Positions 21,564-30,775 are shown, numbered from the stretch's first letter. The stretch: 64,000 bases of DNA from Streptococcus canis (GCF_900636575.1 NZ_LR134293.1:555001-619000); one strand, 5' to 3'. Notes: a model not told the origin generated them from the letters alone. A program made the numbers and translations.

Positions 21564-22919
21564 TTATTTTATTTTATTTTTGATGGTCTCAATTTCAATG
21601 CGAAGACTTTCATCCTGACTAATCATATTTTTGATTTTATTGTAGGCATGAAGGACTGTTGAATGGTCTCTGCCTCCAAATTCTTTCCCAATTTTAGGTA
21701 GGCTGTTATCAGTCATTTCACGCGCTAAGAACATGGCAACTTGCCTTGCTAAAACAATATCCTGTGTTCGTTTCGTAGCCTTAATTTCTTTGACGGTAAC
21801 ACCGTAAAATTTTCCAACTTGCGTTTGAATTTCTTCAATGGGAATAACCGTCATTTTAGGACCATCTTGCTTTCTGGCGCGAATAGCTTCAGCAGCAATG
21901 TCAACGGTAATCGTGTCAATTTGTTTGAAATTAGCAACCAGACTAATATCTTTTAAGGCACCTTCTAAATCTCTGACATTAGAATCAAATTGTCCAGCTA
22001 AATATTCAATGGTGTCTTGAGGGAAAATAAAGTTATATTCTTGAATCTTATTGGTTAAGATGGCCACACGAGTCTCAAAATCAGGTGGGGTAATGTTAAC
22101 TGTCAATCCCCATTTGAAGCGAGTTACTAATCGATCTTCTAAATCATTGAGATGATCTGGTGTCCGATCGCTGGTTAGGACAATTTGTTTGTTATTATTA
22201 TGGAGAGCGTTGAAGGTATTAAAGAATTCTTCTTGTGTCCCAGAGAGCGTTTTTTTAGCCAAAGATTGGATATCATCGATAAGGAGTAAATCTAGATTAC
22301 GAAATTTTTCTTTCAATTCATCCATGGTATCAAGGCGAATATGAATAACAAATTCATTAATAAAGTTTTCAGCTGTGATGTACTTGATGCGAGCATTTGG
22401 ATTTTCCAAAAGTACAGAATTGCCAATGGCATTCAATAGGTGAGTTTTTCCAAGACCAGGCCCTCCCCAAATAAATAAAGGGTTATAAGTTGTTCCAGGC
22501 GTATTAGCTACTGCTATTGAGGCTGCAACAGCCCAACGATTCTCATCACCTTGAATAAAATTTTCAAAACTATATTTAGGGTTTAAATCTGAAGTGACAG
22601 CAGGTAGAGGAGTTACCACTTGCTGCTGGTAGTTTTGATTTGCTGAGACTTGGTTCTGTTCAATAATCAGATCTTCTTCAAAAACATAGTCAACGGCAAT
22701 TTGGGCATTATAAACTTCAAAACCAGCTGTTAGAATCACATCTTTGAGGTTTTTTTCCCAAAAAAGTTCCTTCATTTGATCTAAGTAAATGGTTGCGACA
22801 TGATTGTCAACTTTTAATAAGCGTGCATCATGAACAAAAAATTCATACGTTGCCTGTTTTAACTGGCTTTGAGCTAACTCCAAGATCCTATTCCAAAAAA
22901 TTTGTTCATTTTCAGTCAT
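21564..22919 (-). CDS. dnaA: Chromosomal replication initiator DnaA
   Basis: DnaA is a 451-residue AAA+ protein that binds DnaA boxes and opens oriC. Visible parts are the N-terminal helicase/partner-binding domain (1-80), a Gln-rich linker, Walker A GGPGLGKT (152-159), Walker [11 protein letters not shown], and the C-terminal DNA-binding helix-turn-helix with the DnaA signature [15 protein letters not shown]. Box clusters lie on both sides of the gene, including several in its own upstream region, so autoregulation is likely. Confidence 0.99.
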   Translation of the reverse strand: MTENEQIFWNRILELAQSQLKQATYEFFVHDARLLKVDNHVATIYLDQMKELFWEKNLKDVILTAGFEVYNAQIAVDYVFEEDLIIEQNQVSANQNYQQQVVTPLPAVTSDLNPKYSFENFIQGDENRWAVAASIAVANTPGTTYNPLFIWGGPGLGKTHLLNAIGNSVLLENPNARIKYITAENFINEFVIHIRLDTMDELKEKFRNLDLLLIDDIQSLAKKTLSGTQEEFFNTFNALHNNNKQIVLTSDRTPDHLNDLEDRLVTRFKWGLTVNITPPDFETRVAILTNKIQEYNFIFPQDTIEYLAGQFDSNVRDLEGALKDISLVANFKQIDTITVDIAAEAIRARKQDGPKMTVIPIEEIQTQVGKFYGVTVKEIKATKRTQDIVLARQVAMFLAREMTDNSLPKIGKEFGGRDHSTVLHAYNKIKNMISQDESLRIEIETIKNKIK

Positions 22920-22929
22920 ACGTGGTTCC

Positions 22930-23125
22930 TTCTTGTGGATAATTCTAGGACTATTCTATCATAAATCATTCTAGTTTTCCACAAATCCTAGAAGAAGAGT
23001 TGCACTTACCCACAGCTTGTGGAAAGAGAGTTCACAGTGTGAATGATACTTTTCCACAAGCTGTGGAAAACAAAAAGATAGCTGAGAATAAAGGGGTCTT
23101 GGCTAATTTTTTTTGTGGAAAAGTA
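22930..23125. other. oriC, DnaA-box cluster upstream of dnaA
   Basis: At least seven 9-mer matches lie in under 200 bp, in both orientations. They are TGTGGATAA (22934-22942, consensus), TTTTCCACA (about 22976-22984), TTACCCACA (23006-23014), TGTGGAAAG (23018-23026), TTTTCCACA (23050-23058), TGTGGAAAA (23062-23070) and TGTGGAAAA (23114-23122). The density marks the bipartite origin together with the dnaA-dnaN segment. No coding sequence is present here, and the dnaA promoter must lie within. Confidence 0.88.
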
Positions 23126-23152
23126 AAGCTAAAAAAACAGACTATCAACAAG

Positions 23153-23920
23153 CTAAAGTAACTTGTTGATAATTCTGTTTAGTTCATCTTCATTAGCAAA
23201 AGGTAATTGCAAGTGGCCAGTCTGATGTGATATCAACTTAATAGTTGCTTTTAAGCCAAGAGATTTGGCGAGTTGTTTTTCTAAAGAAGTGACAAAAATA
23301 TCCTTGTCATTTTTTGATTTTTTTGGTTTCGGAGTAACCAATTGTTCAATTTGTCGAACACTCATGCCTTCATTTTTGATTTTAGTGGCATATAGTAATT
23401 GTTCTTTTTCATTAGAAAAAGCCAATAAGGCTCGCGCGTGACCAGCACTAATGTCCCCATTTTCTACGGCTCTCTGGATAGAATCTGGTAGTTGTAACAA
23501 GCGCAAGGTATTGCTAATATAGGGTCTGGATTTCCCCATATATTTGGCAACCTCTTCATGAGTCATCTTATTTTTGTCAATAAGTAACTGGTAGGCTTTG
23601 GCTTCTTCGATGGCATTTAGGTCAGCTCGTTGTAAATTTTCAACAATGGCTTGTTGCATGCTTTCAAGTGCTGATATTGTTTTGACAATAGCTGGTACTT
23701 TGGTTAGTCCTGCTATTTTTGAAGCTTTAAATCGTCGTTCTCCAGCGACTAGTTCATAACCAAAAATATCAGATTTTCGAACGATAATAGGTTGAATAAG
23801 TCCATTTGCTTTGATTGACCTTGCTAAGTCTTCAAGCTCTTTTTGATTAAATTGAAGTCTTGGCTGATAGGGATTTGCCACAATATCTTCAATGGGAATT
23901 TGTATCAATAATTCTGTCAT
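23153..23920 (-). CDS. parB: Chromosome partitioning protein ParB (Spo0J)
   Basis: This 255-residue ParB binds parS sites around the origin, spreads as a CTP-dependent clamp and loads SMC condensin. The ParB/Srx CTPase domain includes GERRFKAS and the arginine-patch ENLQRADLNAIEEA. The central helix-turn-helix is THEEVAKYMGKSRPYISNTLRLL. No parA gene adjoins it; streptococci are known to have ParB but no chromosomal ParA. It lies directly downstream of htrA and beside oriC. Confidence 0.96.
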   Translation of the reverse strand: MTELLIQIPIEDIVANPYQPRLQFNQKELEDLARSIKANGLIQPIIVRKSDIFGYELVAGERRFKASKIAGLTKVPAIVKTISALESMQQAIVENLQRADLNAIEEAKAYQLLIDKNKMTHEEVAKYMGKSRPYISNTLRLLQLPDSIQRAVENGDISAGHARALLAFSNEKEQLLYATKIKNEGMSVRQIEQLVTPKPKKSKNDKDIFVTSLEKQLAKSLGLKATIKLISHQTGHLQLPFANEDELNRIINKLL

Positions 23921-23963
23921 AAACCTCTCTCAACGGCTAAGATTAATGCTAACAATACCAATG

Positions 23964-23989
23964 TAAAGCAGCCTTCTGGGCTGCTTTAC
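23964..23989. terminator. Perfect stem-loop between htrA and parB
   Basis: TAAAGCAGCC pairs exactly with GGCTGCTTTA around TTCTG-type loop bases. There is no long T-tract on the minus strand, so it may be a weak terminator or an RNA-processing/stability element in the htrA-parB transcript. Confidence 0.5.
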
Positions 23990-24016
23990 TTAATCTTTTA
24001 TCAGATAGCAGAAAGC

Positions 24017-25240
24017 TTATTGCGCTTTACTTAAATCTTGTGTAGTCTTCGTTAATTTGATGTCTGCTTTTTTCTTTGCTGTCCCTCTGTAAAAGGTTAC
24101 TTTGATAGTATCATTAATGTTATGTCCATATAAATTACTTTGAAGATCACTAATTGAGTTGACGGCTTTACCATCGATTTCGGTAATCACATCGTACTGA
24201 GTAAGTTTACCTGTAGCTGGCATGCCAGCTTGAACAGAAGCGACTACAATCCCACTTGTCACACTGGTTGGAATATTGATTTGACGAAGGGCATTGGTTG
24301 ATAAATCATTTAAGTTAACCATAGAGATACCAAGGGCAGGTCTGATGACTTCTCCATTGGTTTCTAATTGCTTGATAATTTTGATAACATCACTAGATGG
24401 AATAGCAAAGCCGATTCCTTCGACAGCTCCGCTATTACCATTATTACCAGTTGGTGTAGAGGAAATTTTACTTGAATTAATTCCGATGACTTGTCCTTCG
24501 ATATTAATGAGTGGACCACCAGAGTTTCCTGGATTAATGGCAGCGTCTGTTTGAATAGCATTGGTTGAAATAGTTTCACCATTTTCATTTTTTAAGGTAA
24601 CAGTACGACTGAGACTTGAAACAATCCCTTCGGTGACAGAATTGGCATATTGAGTTCCTAAAGGACTACCTATAGCAATAGCTACTTCTCCAACATTAAG
24701 TTTGCTTGAATCAGCAAATTCCGCGATTGTTTTAATCTTATCAGAAGAAATTTTGACAACTGCTAAGTCAGAATAGGTATCAGCGCCGACTAATTCCCCA
24801 ACCACTTTAGATCCATCAGCCATAAGGATTTCAATGCGCTTAGCACCATCAATAACGTGATTATTAGTAACAACATAGGCAGAATTACCGTCTTTTCGAT
24901 AAATGACACCAGAACCTTCGCTAAAAATTGTTAGTTCAGCATCCTTATTTTCTTTTGCCTGATCCTCTCCAAAAAGTTTTATGTAAGGATTAGACAAAGA
25001 TGAAGAAGGATCATCTTGATAATTAATAACGGATACCACTGCATTTTGAATAACGTTAACAGCTTTTGTAGTATCAGTGGTATTATTGAAAACCATTTTA
25101 CTGGTTGTTGCACTACCTGAGTGTGACGTAGAAGAAGATTGTTGACTAGTATTATTAACTGTAACAATAGCCAAGATTCCTCCTAAAAATCCGATGAGTG
25201 TAATACCTAAGAATTTTAAGATATGTTTCATAGTGGGCAT
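24017..25240 (-). CDS. htrA: Surface serine protease HtrA (DegP family)
   Basis: HtrA is a membrane-anchored trypsin-like protease and chaperone for misfolded secreted proteins. I chose the ATG at 25240 (MPTMKHILKF), 7 bases after GGAGGT, giving 407 residues; the longer frame to 25267 adds nine residues without such a site. There is one N-terminal membrane segment (9-28), then a Ser-rich linker, a catalytic triad His128 (TNNHVIDG), Asp158 (YSDLAVV) and Ser240 (NPGNSGGP), and one C-terminal PDZ domain. HtrA beside ParB at the origin is a streptococcal hallmark. Confidence 0.97.
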   Translation of the reverse strand: MPTMKHILKFLGITLIGFLGGILAIVTVNNTSQQSSSTSHSGSATTSKMVFNNTTDTTKAVNVIQNAVVSVINYQDDPSSSLSNPYIKLFGEDQAKENKDAELTIFSEGSGVIYRKDGNSAYVVTNNHVIDGAKRIEILMADGSKVVGELVGADTYSDLAVVKISSDKIKTIAEFADSSKLNVGEVAIAIGSPLGTQYANSVTEGIVSSLSRTVTLKNENGETISTNAIQTDAAINPGNSGGPLINIEGQVIGINSSKISSTPTGNNGNSGAVEGIGFAIPSSDVIKIIKQLETNGEVIRPALGISMVNLNDLSTNALRQINIPTSVTSGIVVASVQAGMPATGKLTQYDVITEIDGKAVNSISDLQSNLYGHNINDTIKVTFYRGTAKKKADIKLTKTTQDLSKAQ

Positions 25241-25317
25241 GTTCTTACCTCCGAATAATTTTCCCATAGCTTATAAAACTTTGCTTAATTATACCTTAAA
25301 AAAAGGAAAAAGAAAAG

Positions 25318-25412
25318 TAATCCACAACTTGTGGAAAACTTTTTCTGATGGGAAATAAAAGCTAGTAATAAAGGCTTTTTTATAAGATGAAAAGAAATAA
25401 ACATGTGGATAA
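25318..25412. other. DnaA-box group between htrA and rlmH
   Basis: Three matches lie in this short divergent intergenic stretch: TAATCCACA (25318-25326), TGTGGAAAA (25330-25338) and a consensus TGTGGATAA (25404-25412). The last overlaps the likely -35 side of the rlmH promoter. This could be a DnaA-controlled promoter or an outlying part of the origin, about 2.3 kb from the main cluster. Confidence 0.6.
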
Positions 25413-25436
25413 ACTGTGTAAAAAGTTTAGCTTCTA

Positions 25437-25445
25437 TGGTACAAT
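25437..25445 (+). promoter_or_regulatory. Promoter of rlmH (extended -10)
   Basis: TGGTACAAT is an extended -10 element with only a weak -35 (TGTAAA at 25417-25422). It lies 8 bp before the rlmH start, so a very short or leaderless-like 5' end would result if this is the only promoter. Confidence 0.5.
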
Positions 25446-25452
25446 GACAGGT

Positions 25453-25932
25453 ATGAAAGTAAAACTAATTTGTGTTGGAAAATTAAAAGAAAAGTACTTG
25501 AAAGATGGCATTTTAGAATATCAGAAAAGACTCTCACGTTTTTGTCAATTTGAAATGATTGAGTTAGCTGATGAAAAAACACCGGATAAGGCCAGTGAAG
25601 CTGAAAATCAATTGATTATGGCGAAAGAAGCTCAGCGCATTGAAAAGAAAATTGGGCAACGTGATTTCGTCATTGTCTTAGCCATTGAAGGAAAACAATT
25701 TCCTTCAGAAAAGTTCAGTCAATTACTATCAGAAACAACTACTAAGGGATATTCAAATATTACGTTTATTATTGGAGGAAGTCTTGGACTTGATCTTAAA
25801 ATTAAAAAAAGGGCCAACGTATTAATGAGCTTTGGTTTATTAACCCTACCTCATCAGCTAATGCGGCTGGTTCTTACTGAGCAGATTTATCGCGCTTTTA
25901 TGATTGCACAAGGAAGTCCCTATCATAAATAA
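25453..25932 (+). CDS. rlmH: 23S rRNA (pseudouridine1915-N3)-methyltransferase RlmH
   Basis: RlmH methylates pseudouridine 1915 in helix 69 of 23S rRNA on assembled ribosomes, using S-adenosylmethionine. I chose the ATG at 25453 ([16 protein letters not shown]), giving the standard 159 residues; an ORF start at 25387 adds a non-conserved leader. The SPOUT knot region [18 protein letters not shown] and the C-terminal [24 protein letters not shown] are complete. It is the first plus-strand gene on the right side of the origin. In other chromosomes this gene also marks the origin region and is the SCCmec insertion site in staphylococci. Confidence 0.97.
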   Translation: MKVKLICVGKLKEKYLKDGILEYQKRLSRFCQFEMIELADEKTPDKASEAENQLIMAKEAQRIEKKIGQRDFVIVLAIEGKQFPSEKFSQLLSETTTKGYSNITFIIGGSLGLDLKIKKRANVLMSFGLLTLPHQLMRLVLTEQIYRAFMIAQGSPYHK

Positions 25933-25936
25933 AGTG

Positions 25937-25952
25937 GGTTTCGTGTGAAACA
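25937..25952. promoter_or_regulatory. Candidate parS site (ParB binding)
   Basis: GGTTTCGTGTGAAACA matches the parS consensus TGTTTCACGTGAAACA at 13 of 16 positions, with the arms GTTTC and GAAAC intact and changes at the first base and two near the centre. It lies 4 bp after rlmH, 3 kb from oriC, where parS sites are expected. The central mismatches make it a weak candidate. Confidence 0.45.
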
Positions 25953-25974
25953 AAAGAGGAATGATTCAAAGACC

Positions 25975-26006
25975 AAAAAAGCACTGACAAATCAGTGCTT
26001 TTTTAT
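25975..26006. terminator. Bidirectional terminator between rlmH and tRNA-Arg
   Basis: GCACTGA pairs with TCAGTGC around CAAA, with six A residues before and six T residues after. It can end rlmH on the plus strand and tRNA-Arg on the minus strand. Confidence 0.9.
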
Positions 26007-26010
26007 TATC

Positions 26011-26084
26011 TGATCCCAGCAGGATTCGAACCTGCGACCGTTCGCTTAGAAGGCGAATGCTCTATCCAGCTGAGCTATGAGACC
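26011..26084 (-). tRNA. tRNA-Arg (anticodon TCT)
   Basis: The reverse complement folds with acceptor arms GGTCTCA and TGGGATC, a D-arm AGCTCAGCTGGATAGAGC, an anticodon loop CTTCTAA (anticodon TCT) between TTCGC and GCGAA, and T-loop TTCGAAT. The discriminator is A at 26011 and CCA is not encoded. It reads AGA/AGG codons. The gene is transcribed towards the origin. Confidence 0.97.
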
Positions 26085-26095
26085 TTAGCTCCCTT

Positions 26096-26125
26096 ATTTT
26101 AACAAAAATCATCTAAGCCTGTCAA
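26096..26125 (-). promoter_or_regulatory. Promoter of tRNA-Arg
   Basis: Minus-strand TTGACA (26120-26125), an 18-bp spacer and TAAAAT (26096-26101) with an upstream TG. The start would fall a few bases before the tRNA 5' end. Confidence 0.6.
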
Positions 26126-26170
26126 CGGTTATTTTGATAGTGTTGATGAGCAGGTGTAGCGTTACAATAG

Positions 26171-27125
26171 ATGTGAGACCTTAGGTACCAAAAAAGAAGA
26201 AACCTTGATATGATAATAGTAACCACACAACCATCATGAAGGAATCTTCTCGTGACTAGTGTATCACAAAATCTTCGTTATTTGCCACATACAATTGATA
26301 CACGCTATCATGCCGTTCTAACCTATCGTAACGGTGCCTCTGTCAACTTCCTCTGCAGAAGATACAACGTTTCAAAAGCCTCTCTCATGCGTTGGAATAA
26401 GCATTTCGATGGAACGAAAGAGTCTCTCAGAGACAAATCCCATAGACCGCTCAAACCTCATCCAAAGGCACATACCATGCAAGAGTTGACCTGAATTCAA
26501 AACTGTATCCGCAGAAATCCAACTGCCACTCTCATTGAAATCTTCTACAAGCTGAAAACCAAAAAAGGTTGTGACCGACAGCCTTGCGCGCTCTTTCGTG
26601 TCTTGAGAAAGCTAGGATTCTTCAAAGAAAACCTGAAAAATATGATGGATGAAGCTTCCAGAGAACGATTGATCTTCCCTTTCAAAGAACAGAGTTCTCA
26701 TTCTACTGTTCTCTTTGTCAAAATGGCTATCAAACACTTCGGTTATAAGCCTCAAATCATACAAACTGACAATGGCGTTGAGTTCACACATTTTAAAGAA
26801 ACCAAGCAAGTACACCCTCTGGATATTCTCTGCCAACAACTGGGCATCGAACACAAATGTATTCGTCCTCGTACGCCTAGACATAATGGGAAAGTCGAAC
26901 GCAGCCATCGAAATGACAACAGACGCTTCTACCGCCACTTGAAATTTTACTCCTACGACGACCTCATCAAACAGATGAAACGCTAGCTCTATCTCTCCAA
27001 CAGGCTTCCTATGCAGACGCTTAATTGGAAGTCACCTATTGAAATCAGAAAAAGTCTACTAGGAGCTAGTTCCTAGTAGACAATATCATATCATGTTTTA
27101 CTTTCTTTCACTTTCGGTCTCACAT
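26171..27125 (+). mobile_element. Degenerate insertion sequence with rve-type (IS3/IS481-like) transposase
   Basis: The ends ATGTGAGACC (26171-26180) and GGTCTCACAT (27116-27125) are perfect 10-bp inverted repeats, and further inside both sides share TGATATGATA-like sequence. The 955-bp interior is one transposase gene with a stop and an internal deletion. No clear target duplication is seen in the flanks. I do not recognise the exact element name. Confidence 0.75.
26252..27076 (+). pseudogene. Transposase, in-frame stop and central deletion
   Basis: One frame runs from MTSVSQNLRYLPHTID with a helix-turn-helix (NGASVNFLCRRYNVSKASLMRWNK) to an in-frame TGA at 26492. It continues as IQNCIRRNPTATLIEIFYKL, jumps from RKLGFFKEN directly to MMDEASRERL, and goes on through QTDNGVEF (catalytic Asp) and HNGKVERSH (catalytic Glu) to a further stop at 26984-26986 and the natural end at 27076. 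The segment that should hold the first catalytic Asp is gone. The frame never changes, so the deletion was in frame. Confidence 0.85.
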
Positions 27126-27160
27126 CATTGACAATTGTACAAAAAGTTAGAAAGTTCTAA

Positions 27161-28209
27161 AATGAAGTTAGCCACCTAAGGGTATCAAAAAACATCTCAG
27201 AGAGGTATAATTGTCATCACCACAACAACAATTAGAAAGGCTCTGAGAGGCAAGACTATTATACACCAAAAAGTAAACAGTTGACACTAGCTGAACGTCG
27301 AATGATTGACCATTGGCTTCTAGAAGGACAGTCAAATCGTGAAATAGCGAGAAGATTAGCTAAAGCTCCTCAAACCATTCACAACGAAGTCAAACGTGGG
27401 CAAGTTAGACAATAAGTACGTCAGGGGAAATATGAACAAGTTTACTCTGCTGACTTCGCTCAAAAAGCCTATCAAAACAATCGTAAACGTTCTGTTAAGC
27501 AGATGACTCTAACCAAAGAACTTAAGGAAAAGATGACTCACTACATCAAACAAAAATACTCTCCTGAGATGATGGTGAAGGCAAAAGGTGTCAACGTTCC
27601 TATTTCAACGATATATTACTGGATTCATCATGGACAACTAGGCTTGACCAAGGCTGACAGGCTTTATCCTCGAAAGAATGTAGCTTCAAAAAAAGCAAGC
27701 TAGCCCCAATTTTAAGCCTGCTGGAAAGTCTATTGAGGAACGACCTGAAAGCATTAACAATCGTGAGCATAGCGGTGATTTTGAAATTGATACGGTTATT
27801 CAAACTCGGGCAAAAAACGAGTGTCTACTGACGCTGACAGACAGAAAAAGCCGCTACCAAATCATCCGACTCATTCCAGATAAGTCGGCTTCTTCAGTGA
27901 ATCAAGCCTTGAAGTCTATTCTGAAAGTCTATCAGATTAACTCTATCACAGCTGATAATGGTACTGAATTCAGTTGTTTAGCAGAAGTTTTTGATCCTGA
28001 TTATATCTACTATACCCACCCGTATTCTTCTTGGGAGCGTGGAACTAACGAGAATCACAACAGACTCATTCGGCGTTGGTTACCAAAGGGAAGTAAAAAT
28101 GCGACTCAACAACAAGTCGCATTTATTGAAAATGGGATTAATAACTACCCAAAGAAACTACTTGATTACAAATCTCCTAAAGAGTTTTTACAGACTGGCT
28201 AACTTACAC
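27161..28209 (+). mobile_element. Degenerate IS30-family insertion sequence
   Basis: AAGTTAGCCA (27165-27174) and TGGCTAACTT (28196-28205) form the terminal inverted repeats, with weaker pairing beyond. Between them is a broken IS30-type transposase. The element begins only about 36 bp after the previous dead element, so the tRNA-Arg to yaaA gap has taken two insertions. Exact outer ends are uncertain by several bases. Confidence 0.75.
27248..28202 (+). pseudogene. IS30-family transposase, lost start, stop and frameshift
   Basis: The translation QDYYTPKSKQLTLAERRMID at 27251 is the usual N-terminus, but the codon before it is AGG instead of ATG. An in-frame TAA lies at 27413-27415. The reading then runs to KKAS at 27700 and shifts frame to continue as KPAGKSIEERPESINN. 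The catalytic residues remain in separate pieces: DFEIDTVI, ITADNGTEF and SWERGTNENHNRLIRRW. At least three lesions show it is dead. Confidence 0.88.
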
Positions 28210-28245
28210 TTGAAATTTGGCCTATTATTATTTATTCTCTTTTTA

Positions 28246-28254
28246 TGCTATAAT
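28246..28254 (+). promoter_or_regulatory. Promoter of yaaA-recF (extended -10)
   Basis: TGCTATAAT is an extended -10 core 28 bp before the yaaA start. I see no good -35. It lies only about 40 bp after the IS30 right end, so the upstream promoter context is IS-derived. Confidence 0.65.
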
Positions 28255-28281
28255 GACTTGAATTATAAAATGGAGATAAGT

Positions 28282-28695
28282 ATGACATACAAATTATTTA
28301 CAGAATTTATTACCCTTCAAGCTTTACTAAAAGAATTAGGAATTATCCAAAGTGGGGGGGCTGTTAAGAAATTCCTTGCTGAAACAACTGTTCTATTTAA
28401 TGGAGAAAATGAAAAACGCCGCGGTAAAAAAATTAGAATTGGTGATACGATTTCTCTGCCTGATCAAGATATAACTATTACTATTATTGAACCAAGTCAA
28501 GAAGAAAAAGAAGAATTTGCTGAAGAAATGGCTGAAAAGGGACGTGTTGCTGCCTTAGTCAAACAAATGAACCAAACCAATAAAAAATCAGCTTCTAAGC
28601 CACAAAAACGTCAAACTGATAAAAGAAAGTCACGAAAATCTGACACTAAAACAAAAGGGAAAACCGCCGTACCTGTCCGCTTTCCGGGGATTTAA
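28282..28695 (+). CDS. yaaA: S4-domain protein YaaA
   Basis: This 137-residue protein has an N-terminal S4 RNA-binding domain ([25 protein letters not shown], then [19 protein letters not shown]) and a long Lys-rich tail ([21 protein letters not shown]). It precedes recF by one base, the same pairing as near the origin of Bacillus (yaaA-recF). I chose the ATG at 28282; a longer frame from 27991 is read out of the IS. The tail is longer than in the roughly 70-residue Bacillus protein. A role in ribosome assembly is known only by family. Confidence 0.88.
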   Translation: MTYKLFTEFITLQALLKELGIIQSGGAVKKFLAETTVLFNGENEKRRGKKIRIGDTISLPDQDITITIIEPSQEEKEEFAEEMAEKGRVAALVKQMNQTNKKSASKPQKRQTDKRKSRKSDTKTKGKTAVPVRFPGI

Positions 28696-28696
28696 T

Positions 28697-29800
28697 ATGT
28701 GGATCAAAGAATTACAACTAAAACATTATCGTAATTACAACCAGCTTTCTGCCGAATTTTCTTCTGGTTTAAATGTCTTTATTGGTAATAATGCTCAAGG
28801 AAAAACCAATTTTCTGGAAGCCATCTATTTTTTATCGCTCACAAGAAGCCATCGAACGAGGATTGATAAAGAATTAATCCACTTTGACCAGTCAAGTGTC
28901 TCCCTTTCTGGTAAGATTAGCCGCATTAGTGGTACTGTTGATTTGGAAATTAACCTTTCAGACAAAGGACGTGTGACAAAAATCAATTCCTTAAAGCAAG
29001 CGAAATTGTCTGACTACATTGGAATCATGATGGTTGTGCTCTTTGCACCAGAAGATTTACAACTGGTCAAAGGAGCTCCTAGTCTGCGCCGCAAATTCAT
29101 TGACGTTGATTTGGGACAAATCAAGCCTATTTATTTATCAGATTTGACACATTACAATCATGTACTGAAGCAACGTAACACTTATTTAAAGAGTGCCCAA
29201 CATATTGACGCAGATTTTCTAGCTGTTTTAGATGAACAATTAGCTGATTATGGCAGCCGAGTAATGGAACATCGCAGTGATTTTATCAATGCCCTAGAAA
29301 AAGAGGCTAATAGGCACCATCAAGCCATCTCAAATGATTTAGAAAACCTTTCACTTGCTTATGACTCCTCAGTTCCTTTTGAAAACAAAGGGGAAATTTA
29401 CAAGCAATTCTTACAGCTACTTAAAAAAAATCATCAGAAAGATTCCTTCCGTAAAACTACCAGTGTGGGCCCACATCGAGATGATCTGGCTTTTTACATT
29501 AATGATATGAATGCTAATTTTGCAAGCCAAGGACAACACCGTAGCCTTATACTCTCTTTAAAAATGGCTGAAGTCAGTTTAATGAAAGACTTGACAGGAG
29601 ATAATCCTATCCTTTTATTGGATGATGTCATGAGTGAGTTAGACAATACACGGCAAACAAAGCTACTTAAAACAGTGATGAAAGAAAATGTCCAAACTTT
29701 TATCACAACAACAAGCTTGGATCATCTATCACAATTACCAAAAAATATCCGTATTTTTCAGGTGACAAAAGGAACCATTCGAGTTGATTCCAAAATGTAA
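28697..29800 (+). CDS. recF: DNA replication and repair protein RecF
   Basis: RecF is an SMC-like ATPase that helps load RecA at gaps with RecO and RecR. The 367 residues begin [17 protein letters not shown] and show Walker [10 protein letters not shown] (about 30-38), the ABC-type signature region [16 protein letters not shown] and Walker [14 protein letters not shown]. In many bacteria recF sits next to dnaN; here it is about 6 kb from the origin on the other arm, as in other streptococci. Confidence 0.97.
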   Translation: MWIKELQLKHYRNYNQLSAEFSSGLNVFIGNNAQGKTNFLEAIYFLSLTRSHRTRIDKELIHFDQSSVSLSGKISRISGTVDLEINLSDKGRVTKINSLKQAKLSDYIGIMMVVLFAPEDLQLVKGAPSLRRKFIDVDLGQIKPIYLSDLTHYNHVLKQRNTYLKSAQHIDADFLAVLDEQLADYGSRVMEHRSDFINALEKEANRHHQAISNDLENLSLAYDSSVPFENKGEIYKQFLQLLKKNHQKDSFRKTTSVGPHRDDLAFYINDMNANFASQGQHRSLILSLKMAEVSLMKDLTGDNPILLLDDVMSELDNTRQTKLLKTVMKENVQTFITTTSLDHLSQLPKNIRIFQVTKGTIRVDSKM

Positions 29801-29865
29801 AATAACAAAAGAAAATTGTACTACATCCCAAAAATTAACTTTGGGAGACTAACTTTTCATAATAG

Positions 29866-29896
29866 AAAGAGGATCCAGCTTGCTGAATCCTCTTTT
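29866..29896. terminator. Convergent terminator between recF and the GRP transporter
   Basis: AGAGGATCCAGC pairs with GCTGAATCCTCT (one mismatch) around a short loop, with TTTT on the plus side and TTTCT on the minus side. It can serve both converging genes. Confidence 0.75.
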
Positions 29897-29911
29897 ACTA
29901 TAACAATATGA

Positions 29912-30775
29912 TCAAGACTTGACAATACCTAATAAAATGGCACCTACGATGAAACAGATAATACCTGTCACAACCCAACGCATTTCTTTTTTAGTTTTGC
30001 TTTCACCTAGGAATAAAATGCCTCCAACAATAGAAATGATAGCACCTAACTGTGAGAAACTAAAGGCAATTGCTAATCCTGCTTTTGAAGCAGCTAACAA
30101 CATGAAAATATTCCCAATTCCCCAAAGTAATCCAACAACGCTATTTTTAATCACATAGTGATCAAACGATACTTTAAATGACATAAAGGTTGCGGCACCA
30201 AGCACCATACCAACTGCCATCGGTAAGATAACAGAGAGCACATCAAATTTCATGATGTTATTAAATAATACCGCATACATCACATAACCAATAGTTGAAT
30301 AAGTGAGCGCTCTAAATCCTTTTGAGAAATTGTGGAGATGATTTACTTGTGCATTAGCATCATCTTGTTTACTTGAAAAGTAGAAACCAATAATTAAAAG
30401 CAAGAGGGCTAAACTTCCTATTATAAATTGCATAGGCCTCGTCCACTCGTGAAAAACAAGAACTCCGATTAAACTTCCCAAGACAAGTTGAGAGCCACTT
30501 GACAAGGGATTAGCAACGGAGACCCCCATGTATTGCATGGCGTGAAATTGACCTGTTTGACCAATCGACCAGATAAAACCACCTAGAATACCAAAAATCC
30601 AAAGCTGCAAGGTCATTTCAGGTCTAACTATCAACCAAACAACCAGTGCAAATAGTAAAGCCCCTAAAGTCATTCCAAACGTTTGTTGTGAGGGTTTACC
30701 ACCAATTTTATTACTGACAAAACCAATACTTCCCCAAGCAAACATGGGAACAAGTGCATACAAAATACCTTCCAA
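29912..30775 (-). CDS. GRP/GlcU-type sugar uptake protein
   Basis: This 287-residue membrane protein has ten predicted helices in two five-helix halves, in the drug/metabolite transporter fold. MEGILYALVPMFAWGSIGFVSNKIGGKP at the start and LGGFIWSIGQTGQFHAMQYMGVSVANPLSSGSQLVLGSL in the first half are typical of the glucose/ribose porter family (GlcU, RbsU). These take up sugar by H+ symport without phosphorylation. The exact sugar is not readable. A cre-like site overlaps the promoter, which fits carbon control. Confidence 0.88.
   Translation of the reverse strand: MEGILYALVPMFAWGSIGFVSNKIGGKPSQQTFGMTLGALLFALVVWLIVRPEMTLQLWIFGILGGFIWSIGQTGQFHAMQYMGVSVANPLSSGSQLVLGSLIGVLVFHEWTRPMQFIIGSLALLLLIIGFYFSSKQDDANAQVNHLHNFSKGFRALTYSTIGYVMYAVLFNNIMKFDVLSVILPMAVGMVLGAATFMSFKVSFDHYVIKNSVVGLLWGIGNIFMLLAASKAGLAIAFSFSQLGAIISIVGGILFLGESKTKKEMRWVVTGIICFIVGAILLGIVKS

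Noticed and set aside
27991..28281. An N-terminal extension of YaaA beginning inside the IS30 element
   Set aside because: The family start is at the ATG at 28282 after a GGAGATAAG site; the extension is read from the IS in another frame.
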